This document shows positions 55,136 to 64,000 of a stretch of DNA of 64,000 nucleotides, in pieces. The notes below the pieces were generated by a model that did not search any database, was not told where the DNA came from, and was given only the letters and a program-made list of their open reading frames with translations. The DNA is taken from positions 64,925,064 through 64,989,063 of the forward strand of contig CM061242.1 of NCBI GenBank assembly GCA_030848705.1, given 5' to 3'. The first letter of the stretch is position 1; every line of letters begins with the position of its first letter. Source of the stretch: Heracleum sosnowskyi (lineage: Eukaryota; Streptophyta; Magnoliopsida; Apiales; Apiaceae). Position numbers and translations under genes: made by a program.

Positions 55136-56469
55136 TGTTAGGCTCAAGACATGTCTGAATACCACTATTAACAAGCCTACACTATGTGACTATGTCACAT
55201 TACATGACCTAATGAGTTCTATCACTGGGATATAGTATAGGTCTCTATATGTACTTGTCTTGTTCTCATGAACATTAGCTTGATCATGTATGCTCAAAGT
55301 TATAATGAGCTTAGCAAAGTTTCTTGCATCTAGATTGTATATAGGCCATTGAATAATTGTCCTGGTAGAAGTTCAGAAGTGTTCATGCAGCAGGATAGAA
55401 ATGAATAAGGCCATGAAGAAATAAGTTGCAGAAATTTGTCTAAGGCATTATATAGCAAAGTCAGAAGATAGCTATGTCGTGAAGTCACCAATATCTATGT
55501 CGTGAAGTGCTACATCGCATAGTCCATTTTGTACTATGTCGAGAAGTCCTCAAGACACATGTCGTGAAGTGTTGAAGTCAGCAAAGTCAAAGAAGCCTAG
55601 ATCGTGAAGTCCTCAGAAGCCTTATGTCGCATAGTCATCAAATGACCTATGTCGCATAGTCGTCAAATGACTTATGTCGCATAGTCGTCAAATGACTTAT
55701 GTCGCATAGTCGTCAAATGACCTATGTCGCATAGTCATCAAATGACCTATGTCGCATAGTCATCTTATGGCCTATGTCGCAAAGTCTTCAAAGGCTATAT
55801 CGCGTAGTCCTCACAAGGGAGATCGCGAAGTCAGGAATGAAGTGGAGTTCACGATATACAATTAGCCGTTTCTAATAAGACAAATCAAGGTACAGAACCA
55901 AGAATCAAAAGAGACAAATACTGAAGCATTTGTTCTGGCAAGGTGGTCCAAAGAACAGATGGTAAATCTACAACTAAACTTGGAGAGAAAGATAAGAGAC
56001 AAACAGCTACAGAAACGGGAAAGATTCCGAAAAGCAGGTGGTCCTTCCTGACACAGTGAACTTCTTATGGCAGGACAAGTTGGACTTTCAGAAGGGGTAG
56101 CTGTGTAATATTGTGTGTACCTAGTTTGTATAGGTAAATATATATATATATTGTGCACACACCACTGTAAGCTGTAAGAGAGACACACATAGTTTTTATC
56201 TCAAGATCTTTTCTCTGTAAGCAAGCAAGTACAAACTGTTCTTGTTTAGAAGCCAGAAATTCGATTGTGAATTTCTTGGAAAGCTGTAGTATTTAATTTG
56301 CTTATACAAAGTAGATTAAAGTGATTGTGCGTGTTGTTTACTTTCTGCATATTACATAGCATAATCATATACAGTTTACATTTAGTTTCAAGAAAGCAAA
56401 AATTCATCAAACTATCCATTCACCCCCACCCCCCTCTGTCTAGTTTCTAGGTGATATTCATTCCTAACA
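55136..56469 (+). repeat. Copia C 5' LTR, 1334 bp
   Basis: Begins TGTTAGGCTC and ends ATTCCTAACA, giving a terminal inverted repeat TGTTAGG/CCTAACA. It contains a minisatellite (55622-55796) and a TATATA-rich stretch at about 56137-56151 that may serve as TATA box. Confidence 0.85.
55622..55796 (+). repeat. 25-bp tandem repeat in Copia C LTR
   Basis: Six to seven copies of a 25-bp unit containing TATGTCGCATAGTC and TCAAATGAC. Decayed copies (ATGTCGTGAAGTC, ATCGCGAAGTC) extend over about 55496-55840. Confidence 0.9.
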
Positions 56470-56471
56470 AG

Positions 56472-56484
56472 TGGTATCAGAGCG
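56472..56484 (+). promoter_or_regulatory. Copia C primer-binding site (tRNA-iMet)
   Basis: TGGTATCAGAGCG two bases after the LTR. Confidence 0.9.
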
Positions 56485-56519
56485 AAGGCTGTTAACATAC
56501 AAACAGGAAAAGATCAAGA

Positions 56520-58960
56520 ATGAGTTCACAGAAACTGAGCAGTATCAAGATTCCTCCCTTTAACAAGGAGCACTACAGTTTATGGAAAAAGAAGATGTTG
56601 CTTTTCATCAAAGCTTCTAACCCCATGTATTTAGATATTCTAAAGCATGGTCCCTTTATTCCAATGATCGAGATTGGTGAAACAACCAATGGCACTGAGA
56701 TAGTACCAGCAAAACATGTGCCCAAAGACCCCTCAAAATACACTGATCCTGAAAAGGAGAAAGTAGCACTGGATGGACATCTTCAACTTATCATTTGTGA
56801 ATCTATGGATTTCAACATGTATGGCACTGTTGCTCACTGTACTAGTGCCAAGAAGATGTGGGATCTAATAAAAGTGCTCTGTGAAGGAACTACTGAAGTA
56901 AGAAAGAACAAGAAGCAGATTCGTGTCTCACAATATGAAGCCTTCATGGCTCAGCCAAAAGAGGGAATCACAGAAGTGTTTGAGAGATTCAATAAGCTGA
57001 TAAACGAGCTCAAACTCTATGACAAACACTATGAGACAGAAGAGCTCAATATGAAGTTCTTACTAACTCTTCTAGATCACTTGGAACCAAGAATCTCTTC
57101 TCTTAAAGAAAGAGATCTAACAAAGATTGGTTTTGATGTGTTGTATGGTGTTTGAAGACATATGAGTTAGAGCTGTTTCAAAAGAGATCTATTCAAGCAA
57201 AGCAAGGATTAGTGGTCAATACCTCTTGTGCCCTTATTGCTGACAATCTAGGTCAAAGAATGGATTCTCTAAAAATCAGTCAAGTCAAGATTGAGGAACT
57301 GGAAAGTGATGACACTGGTGATGAAACTCAGGTTGTGTATGATTTACCTGAAGAGGATGAGTTCTACATCATAGATGAACTGGACAAGATGGAAAACAAA
57401 TATTTTGCTTATATGGCTAGGAGATACCCTAACATCAGGTTTAAGAGGAAGCAGCCATTCAAGTCTAGATTCAATAATGGAAATGCTGGTGGTTCAGGTA
57501 GCTCAAACTCTTTCAACAAAGGAAAAGGGATTGCTGGTGCAGTTAAAGGAGGATACAAATCTGGGAGTGTGGATAGGTCCAAAATAAGATGCTATAACTG
57601 CAGTGAACTTGGGCATTTTGCCACTGAGTGCAAAAAGCCTAAATAGGTCAAGAAGGACAAAGCATACTTAGAGCTTGAAGCTAAGTATGAGGCTCTACTC
57701 AAGAAACAACAGGGTGAAGCTTTTATTGCTGAGGGAAAATGCTGGGATGACTCTGATGAAGAAGAAGAACAAGAGTACTCAAATTATGCCTTGATGGCAT
57801 TTTCTGATGATGGTGATTCTAGTCAGGTACCTATTCTTACTTCTCTTGATATGACTCCCCTTCAATATAAGCAAACTGTTGAAGATATGAGTACTGAGAT
57901 GTTTAATATTCATACTAGCATGTTAGTAGCAAATGAAGAAATTGATAGACTAACTGCTAGAAATCTTGAGCTTACAGAAAAGAATGAGGAACTTGAGTTA
58001 ATGGTTGTGAACCTTGATGGTTTGAAAAAGGAGGTTGAGTATCTTAAAAACAAAGTGGTTTGTGCTGAACAAATAGAGAAAGCTCTTAGGGAACAAATTG
58101 TTGAAACTGAATTGAAACTAAGAAGCTTTAAGAACTCCTCTGAACTTATTCAAACCTATCACAAGGAACACACTGAAGATAGCAAGGTTGGAGTTGGTTT
58201 TGACTATGAGAATGATAAAGGAAGGAAGAAGGCAAAGGGCAAAGGAAAAGAATCTTTTACAAACAAAAATGCCCCAACCATTCTATCTAGTGTTGAACAG
58301 CCCATCTTCAAAAAGAGCGTTGTTGAGTTTGATGAAGAACTATTGATCATCAAACAACAACTTCTTGAAGAAGATGAGGCTGCTAAAGACACTTCTTCCT
58401 CTCCTGAATCTGTCAGTGTCAAGAGTCCTAAAGCAAAGAAAGAAGTTGTTAAGAAAAAGAAACAAAACAGAAATGGTAAGGTAGGTGTCAACAAGGGTAA
58501 CAACTATGCTTATGTGCCAAATGCTCCCAGGAAACAATGTCAGAAATGTCTATCTGTTAATCATTTGACTCATAAGTGTAACAAACAAGTGAATGTTGAA
58601 GTTGATAACCTAAGTAACCATTCTGCTAGCATAAACTCTAGTCATGATTCCTTCTGTGGTAAGCCTAATTGCATGACATGCTATGTGACTGTGATTGCTA
58701 ATTGTTTATCTATAAAGCATAAACTTGATTCTACACAATCTAGTGAATCACACACACACATGCACACTCACAGGACAGGATCCCCAATCAGGATTGAGAG
58801 GGTGAACACTTCATGTGAGCCTAAGAGTGGGAACTCCAAAGCCACAAACAATATGAAGTATCCTACTGTGATGAATGCAACTTATGACAGAAGAATTGGT
58901 AACAAAAATGTTTCTAAATCAACCGGACCCTACCATGTGTGGGTACCAAAAACAACTTAG
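56520..58960 (+). pseudogene. gag: Copia C gag with one frameshift and one stop
   Basis: Start at 56520. The UBN2-type core (YSLWKKKMLLF, KMWDLIKVLCEG, MKFLLTLLDHLEP) runs to a frameshift near 57150. The frame then resumes with a zinc knuckle (CYNCSELGHFATEC) and meets a TAG at 57644-57646. It continues in the same frame through an acidic stretch to a coiled coil (about 57880-58150), a lysine-rich region, a second knuckle (CQKCLSVNHLTHKC) and a Cys-rich CGKPNCMTC stretch, ending VWVPKTT. The domain order is that of Copia B Gag. Confidence 0.9.
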
Positions 58961-58978
58961 TTACCTTGTGAATGCAGG
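58961..58978 (+). promoter_or_regulatory. Gag/pol boundary of Copia C
   Basis: Eleven bases after the gag stop the pol frame begins at ATGCAGGG with TGA directly before it. The spacing differs from A and B (16 and 13 bases), so the frame relation differs too. Confidence 0.45.
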
Positions 58979-61900
58979 GCAACAGGAATAAAAGAGTCAT
59001 GTGGATCTTGGACAGTGGATGCTCAAGTCACATGACTGGTGATATACCCCTGCTATCGCATTTTGAGGAAAAGGCTGGCCCATCAGTAACCTTTGGAAAT
59101 GACAACATCGGTTATACAATGGGATATGGCAGTATAAAATCTGGAAATGTCATTATTGAAGATGCAACATTTGTTGAAGGACTGAAGCATAATCTCTTAA
59201 GCATTGGACAATTTACAAACAGGGGTTTCAAAGTGGAATTTAATGAAGATCATTGTTCAATCTCAAAAAGAGAAAGTGGTGAAGTTGTTCTAACTGGTGT
59301 GAAGAAAGGAAGCCTGTTTGTAGCTGATCTCAAGGCTGCATACAAGGGAGAAATTTGTTGTCTCTACACTAAAGCCACAAATGAGGAATTCTGGATATGG
59401 CACAAGAAACTGTCTCACTTGAATGTTCAGGCAATGAACTCTCTAATCAAGAGAGAACTCATCAGGGATTTGCCTACCTTGGAGTTTGTGCAAGATGGAG
59501 CATGTGAAGCTTGTCAGAAAGGAAAGATTAAAAGATCTAGTCACAAGAACAAGTTGCTCAATACAAACTCAAAACCTCTGCAGCTAATTCACATGGATTT
59601 ATTTGGTCCTGTGAATGTAATGTCCCTTTCCAGAAAGAAATATGCTCTAGTGATGGTTGATGATTATTCAAGATACACTTGGGTGGAATTCCTATTCTCC
59701 AAAGATGAAGCACCTCAAGTCATAATAGAGCATATCAAGAGAGTTGATAGAGAAGTACAAAGCACTGGTTCCTCTGTAGTTGCTTTGAGAAGTGATAATG
59801 GAACTGAGTTCAGAAATTCAACATTGTATGAGTTTTGCAAAGATAAAGGAATTTCTCAACAATTCTCAGCTCCTAGAACACCTCAACAAAATGGAGTAGT
59901 TGAGAGAAAGAATAGAACTCTCATTGAAGTTGCAAGGACAATGTTATTGGATGCAAAGCTACCTACTAGCTTTTGGGCTGATGCTGTTAACACAACATGC
60001 TATGTGCAAAATAGAACATTGATCAATAAGAAGTCTGGCAAAACTCCTTACTCATTAATGACTGGAAAAAGAGCATCCTTCAAGCATCTGCATGTTTTTG
60101 GAAGCAAGTGTTTTGTGATGAAAGATACCTCTGAGCATGTTGGAAAATTTGATGCAAAGGCATTTGAAGGTATCTTTATTGGATACTCTCTGGAAAGGAA
60201 AGCATACAGAGTGTTTGTACCTGAGCAACACAAAGTCATGGAAAGCATGGATGTTACCTTTGATGACAAGAAAACTCCTGGACTTAAAACAAGTGATCAA
60301 GACAGTGTGCCATTAAGATTTGAGAATCAAGGTTATCTTGAGGATTCTGAAAGTGAAGATGAACCACCTGTTCAAACTGTTCTAGAAAATGAAGTTCTTG
60401 AAGTTGACAATCTTCTTCAAACACCTGTGCAAGGGTTCACAAACACAGGGGGAGAAGAAGAGAATGCAACTGTCAACCAAAATGAGCTTGGAACAGATCA
60501 AGGAAATGAACAGGGGCACACAAGGAAATGGGACAGAGCCCACACTAGGGATCAAATCATTGGAGATCCTAGTGAGGGAGTTAGAACAAGAAGGGCGACT
60601 ATGAATACATGTCTGTATAGCTGCTTTCTGTCACAAGAGGAACCTAAAGTAGTTGAAGAAGCTTTGAAGATTTCTGATTGGATTGTTGCCATGCAAGAAG
60701 AATTGAATCAATTTGAGAAAAACAAAGTATGGGAGCTAGTGCCACCTCCTGAAGGAAAGAATGTTATTGACACCAAATGGGTGTTCAGAAACAAGATGGA
60801 TGAAGAAGGAGTAGTAATAAGAAACAAATCAAGGCTGGTTGCCAAAGGATACTGTCAGCAAGAAGGCATTGATTATGATGAGACATTTGCACCTGTAGCT
60901 AGACTGGAAGCCATCAGAATCTTCCTGGCTTTTGCAGCTCACTCAAATTTCAAGGTGTATCAAATGGATGTGAAAAGTGCATTTCTCAATGGTGATCTCG
61001 CTGAAGAAGTTTATGTATCTCAACCACCTAGCTTTGAAAATGAAAACTTCCCAGACTTTGTGTACAGACTGCTTAAGGCACTCTATGGACTCAAACAGGC
61101 ACCAAGAGCCTGGTATGAGACTCTATCTCAATTCCTTCTTGAGCATCAATTTACCAGGGGTACAATTGACAAAACCCTATTCTTCAAGAAGCATGGAAAT
61201 GATATCATTCTTGTTCAAATCTATGTGGATGATATCATCTTTGGCTCTTCAAATGAAAAACTCTGTGAAAGGTTCTCTAAGTTGATGCAAAGCAAATATG
61301 AGATGAGTATGATGGGAGAATTAACCTACTTTCTAGGTTTGCAAGTACATCAAAGGGAGGATGGCATCTTCATAAACCAATCAAAGTATGTCAAAGATCT
61401 TTTGAAGAAATATGGTTTAGAAGACTCATCCCCTGCAAAAACTCCCATGTCCACTGCAATCAAGCTTGATGAAGACAAGAAAGGCAAAAGAGTAGACATC
61501 AAGGTTTACAGAGGCATGGTTGGATCACTACTCTATCTCACTGCTAGCAGGCCTGATATCATGTTTGCCACATGCCTTTGTGCAAGGTTCCAGTCTGATC
61601 CCAAGGAATCTCACATGATGGCTATCAAAAGGATTTTCAAATATCTGAAAGGGACTCCTAATCTTGGACTATGGTATCCAAAGGGAACTGGGTTCAACCT
61701 GGTTGGTTACACATATTCTGATTATGCTGGATGCAGAATTGACAGGAAGAGCACCTCTGGAAGCTGCCAATTCTTAGGTCAAAGGTTAGTGTCATGGTTC
61801 AGTAAGAAACAACAGTCCACAGCTGAGGCTGAATATATTGCTGCTGGAAGTTGCTGTGCTCAATTGTTTTGGATTAGAAATCAATTCATGGATTATGGAC

Positions 61901-62169
61901 TAGTGTTAGAACACATTCCTCTGATGTGTGATAATACTAGTACAATATCCATAGTTGACAATCCTGTTAATCATTCTACTACAAAGCACATTGAGATCAG
62001 GTACCATTTCATTAGGGAACATGCTGCAAATGGTACCATAGAAGTCTCTTATGTTCCAACTGAGAAACAATTAGCTGACATATTTACTAAACCTCTGAAT
62101 GAAGCTGTCTTCAACAGACTTGTGAGTGAAATTGGAATGCTCAATCCTTCATTTAGTTGTTCTAAGTAA
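58972..62169 (+). CDS. pol: Copia C Pol, 1065 aa, open but with altered RNase H
   Basis: Protease has DSGCS near residue 14. The integrase zinc-binding HKKLSH with CEACQ is present, followed by core residues in MDLFGPV, SDNGTEF and VVERKNRT. A linker shorter and less repetitive than in A and B leads to RT with YVDDIIFG. In RNase H the conserved YSDAD block of A and B reads YTYSDYAG, with tyrosine at residue 915 (codon 61714-61716) in place of the first, presumably catalytic, aspartate. The following KKQ..STAEAE block is about four residues shorter than in Copia B. The ORF is open, but the RNase H is probably inactive. Confidence 0.93.
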   Translation: MQGNRNKRVMWILDSGCSSHMTGDIPLLSHFEEKAGPSVTFGNDNIGYTMGYGSIKSGNVIIEDATFVEGLKHNLLSIGQFTNRGFKVEFNEDHCSISKRESGEVVLTGVKKGSLFVADLKAAYKGEICCLYTKATNEEFWIWHKKLSHLNVQAMNSLIKRELIRDLPTLEFVQDGACEACQKGKIKRSSHKNKLLNTNSKPLQLIHMDLFGPVNVMSLSRKKYALVMVDDYSRYTWVEFLFSKDEAPQVIIEHIKRVDREVQSTGSSVVALRSDNGTEFRNSTLYEFCKDKGISQQFSAPRTPQQNGVVERKNRTLIEVARTMLLDAKLPTSFWADAVNTTCYVQNRTLINKKSGKTPYSLMTGKRASFKHLHVFGSKCFVMKDTSEHVGKFDAKAFEGIFIGYSLERKAYRVFVPEQHKVMESMDVTFDDKKTPGLKTSDQDSVPLRFENQGYLEDSESEDEPPVQTVLENEVLEVDNLLQTPVQGFTNTGGEEENATVNQNELGTDQGNEQGHTRKWDRAHTRDQIIGDPSEGVRTRRATMNTCLYSCFLSQEEPKVVEEALKISDWIVAMQEELNQFEKNKVWELVPPPEGKNVIDTKWVFRNKMDEEGVVIRNKSRLVAKGYCQQEGIDYDETFAPVARLEAIRIFLAFAAHSNFKVYQMDVKSAFLNGDLAEEVYVSQPPSFENENFPDFVYRLLKALYGLKQAPRAWYETLSQFLLEHQFTRGTIDKTLFFKKHGNDIILVQIYVDDIIFGSSNEKLCERFSKLMQSKYEMSMMGELTYFLGLQVHQREDGIFINQSKYVKDLLKKYGLEDSSPAKTPMSTAIKLDEDKKGKRVDIKVYRGMVGSLLYLTASRPDIMFATCLCARFQSDPKESHMMAIKRIFKYLKGTPNLGLWYPKGTGFNLVGYTYSDYAGCRIDRKSTSGSCQFLGQRLVSWFSKKQQSTAEAEYIAAGSCCAQLFWIRNQFMDYGLVLEHIPLMCDNTSTISIVDNPVNHSTTKHIEIRYHFIREHAANGTIEVSYVPTEKQLADIFTKPLNEAVFNRLVSEIGMLNPSFSCSK

Positions 62170-62882
62170 GTATGCTAGTTAATTGTTGCAGCAGTAAATT
62201 TTCACTGTATATAAATGCTCTATTTATTTGGAGTGAAAATTAGCTGAGATATGATCTATATATATTTCAGTATTTTACTGCATATTTTTCAAATTCATAT
62301 TTGGTTGTGGAGTTGTGAGCTTTTGAGACATCTCGATATAGATGATTTTGAGAGTTCACGACATAGTACAAATCAAACAGACTTATATCGCAAACTGTTA
62401 AAATTGTGAGACTTTGCGATATAGTTCATTTCATGAGTTTGCGACATAGTTCATTTTAATGACTTTGCGACTTAGAATAACTATATCGACAAGTCTCCAT
62501 ATTTGACAGAATTTTGATTTAAATTTACTTTATTTCAATTTTTGATTTAAGTCTGACAAAATCTTAAAATTTCAAAAAGAGAGTTTTAGACAGAGTATTT
62601 TCACTATATCGCAAAGTCATCCAAATTCTGATATCCTCAAGACTTTGCGACATAGTTCAATTTAGGACTCTGCGATATACTTTGCAAGGACTTTGCGGTA
62701 CAGGCCATTTTGAGACTTCGCGACATACAATTAGTCTGTACATATTCATAACTCCATATCGCAGTGTCTCTATCATATAAATACTTTTTGTCGACCGTTC
62801 ACAACTTTTCATCTTGTCTATTGCTCTCAATTTCTAAAACCTAAACTCTTCTCTCTCTTCCTCAATCTCAATCTCAATTTCA
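62170..62882 (+). promoter_or_regulatory. Copia C spacer with internal promoter for the extra ORF
   Basis: No antisense ORF is found here, unlike in A and B. The stretch 62330-62740 is filled with GACTTTGCGACATAG-like motifs, the inverse of the LTR repeat. A TATA box (TATAAA at 62776-62781) about 100 bp before the ATG at 62883, and a pyrimidine-rich CTCTTCTCTCTC leader, look like a normal plant promoter. Confidence 0.6.
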
Positions 62883-64000
62883 ATGGCACCCAAATCTCAA
62901 ACAGCTTCCTCTTCAAACCCTTTAACCATTCCCAAAGAAACAAATCTTCTCACCATTCCCTCTGAGGCCGAGGCTAACCCAAGGTACAAGTGTTTTGTAC
63001 GGTTTTTGAACACTTCCTATCTACGCCAAGCCCTAACCCTGAACCCTACCTTGTATGTCGATGTGTTGGAAGGATTCTGGAGAACGGCGTTGGTTTCAAC
63101 AATGGCTAGGGAAGATGGAACTTCATTCCAGGAGGTTACTTGTTCAATTGGAGGCAAACACTTCCAGTTTGGAGAAAAGGAAATCAATGAAGCTTTGGGG
63201 TTCAAGGTGGAGGGTCATGACCAAGAAGCTACTGATGCTCAAATTGTAGACTTCATGACCTTCATTCAGTATGCTGATGAGATAAATACTGGAAAGCTCA
63301 ATAAGAAGTTTGTGAGGAGGGAGTGGTCATTTCTGTTTGACGCACTCCAGAAGGTGTTTCTATGTAGGAAGACAGGATGGGACCATATCAGTCACATTAC
63401 TGTGAAGCTAGCCTACTCCCTGGCCAACAACCAGGAGATCAATGTGGGAGCCATAATTCTCAATGAATTGGCTCAGAGGCTAGGCAGGATCGTTCGTGGT
63501 AGAGGTAATGACATCTTTTACCCTCGTTTCCTTCAAGTTATTTTAAATTATCTTGATGCAAATATCCATGAATTGGAGGGTATAGATAAAACTAAAATGG
63601 CTTATTCCAAGTCCATGTCCAAAGTTCTATTTGGCTCATTGGACACAAGGAATCAAGTGGATGTGATTCTAAGTGTGACCAAGCATATGCAGGACACATT
63701 TGAGTCTTATCCACTTGATAAGCCCATATACCATGCACTTTCCTGGACAGGGGAGGCTGAAACTGAAGGAGCTACACAGTCTAACCCCAGCCTTCCCATC
63801 CCATCCAGTAACCCAATTGCAAACACCACTGTAGAAGCTAGGCAGCAAAGTGCATCAATCTCTCAAAAGGTTGGTGTTACTAAAAAGAAGACCAAGAAGA
63901 GAGCCCTAGAAGTGATAAATGAATCTGTAGAAATAGAAAGTGAGACTCCTGAGTCACCTCTCACCAGACAAAAGAAGAAGTCAAAACCAATACCTACCAC
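62883..64000 (+). CDS. Copia C additional ORF, N-terminal 372 codons, runs off the window
   Basis: An ORF open from an ATG at 62883 to the last base. It begins MAPKSQTASSS. A folded domain follows at about residues 30-240, with LTLNPTLYVDVLEGFW, RREWSFLFDALQ near residue 144 and FYPRFLQVILN. The RREWSF..F and Y.RF.Q.I.N blocks match the N-terminal domain of the Copia B extra ORF in spacing and sequence. The part after residue 280 is low in complexity, with a KKKTKKR stretch that may be a nuclear signal. No signal peptide. Function unknown. A similar domain occurs, to my recollection, in many uncharacterised retroelement proteins of Asteraceae. Confidence 0.8.
   Translation, partial: MAPKSQTASSSNPLTIPKETNLLTIPSEAEANPRYKCFVRFLNTSYLRQALTLNPTLYVDVLEGFWRTALVSTMAREDGTSFQEVTCSIGGKHFQFGEKEINEALGFKVEGHDQEATDAQIVDFMTFIQYADEINTGKLNKKFVRREWSFLFDALQKVFLCRKTGWDHISHITVKLAYSLANNQEINVGAIILNELAQRLGRIVRGRGNDIFYPRFLQVILNYLDANIHELEGIDKTKMAYSKSMSKVLFGSLDTRNQVDVILSVTKHMQDTFESYPLDKPIYHALSWTGEAETEGATQSNPSLPIPSSNPIANTTVEARQQSASISQKVGVTKKKTKKRALEVINESVEIESETPESPLTRQKKKSKPIPT

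Larger units (their letters stand above)
55136..64000 (+). mobile_element. Copia C: SIRE-like Ty1/copia element, 3' end beyond the window
   Basis: A 5' LTR (55136-56469; its first five bases are also at 28167-28171), tRNA-iMet primer site, gag (two breaks), pol (open, 1065 aa), a spacer with inverted LTR-like motifs, and an additional ORF still open at the window end. It is the same lineage as A and B but a separate family with a 1.33-kb LTR. Confidence 0.9.

Noticed and set aside
55496..55840. CRISPR-like array of 25-bp repeats
   Set aside because: The units abut with no unique spacers and lie in a retrotransposon LTR in plant DNA; it is a minisatellite.
58204..58537. Minus-strand ORFs opposite Copia C gag
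   Set aside because: They are complements of the lysine- and glutamate-rich coding sequence, not an equivalent of the antisense ORFs of A and B, which lie after pol.

Overview
The window is plant nuclear DNA, almost certainly from a eudicot with a large, repeat-rich genome. It consists of LTR retrotransposons nested inside one another. I found no host gene, rRNA, tRNA or bacterial-type feature. The evidence is structural: LTR pairs with TG..CA ends, 5-bp target-site duplications (TSDs), tRNA primer sites, polypurine tracts and gag-pol domains.

From outside in: (1) Tekay1, a minus-strand Ty3/gypsy chromovirus (about 23221-28166), is the outer host. (2) Copia A (plus strand, SIRE-like; 5' LTR off the left edge, 3' LTR 22681-23220) lies in Tekay1's 3' LTR. 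(3) An Athila-type element (4919-18159, minus, TSD ATCCT) splits a small antisense ORF of Copia A. (4) A 4.8-kb solo Tekay LTR (7589-12374, TSD GATTG) lies in the Athila. (5) Copia C (plus; begins at 28167-28171, resumes at 55136, runs off the right edge) appears to lie in Tekay1's 5' LTR. (6) Tekay2 (28172-55135, plus, TSD TGTTA, 4.7-kb LTRs) sits in the first five bases of Copia C. (7) Copia B (33008-45850, minus, TSD GACTT, 545-bp LTRs) lies just inside Tekay2.

The three Copia elements are relatives but distinct families. Each has a long Gag with a central coiled coil and extra zinc knuckles near its C-terminus, then Pol (protease, integrase, RT, RNase H), then a long additional ORF downstream of pol. 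In Copia B that ORF is 1230 aa and intact. In Copia A it is decayed and has lost its N-terminal domain. In Copia C it runs open to the window edge. It has no signal peptide or membrane segment, so it is not an obvious envelope. In Copia A and B a second, small acidic ORF lies on the opposite strand between pol and the extra ORF, head to head with the extra ORF and with its own TATA box. This divergent pair inside a Copia element is the most unusual feature of the window.

By-eye LTR comparison gives relative ages: Copia B youngest (one mismatch in 545 bp), Tekay2 young (about two dozen substitutions in 4.7 kb), Athila older (roughly 25 in 1297 bp). Tekay2's interior is nevertheless thoroughly decayed, so it was probably mobilised in trans.
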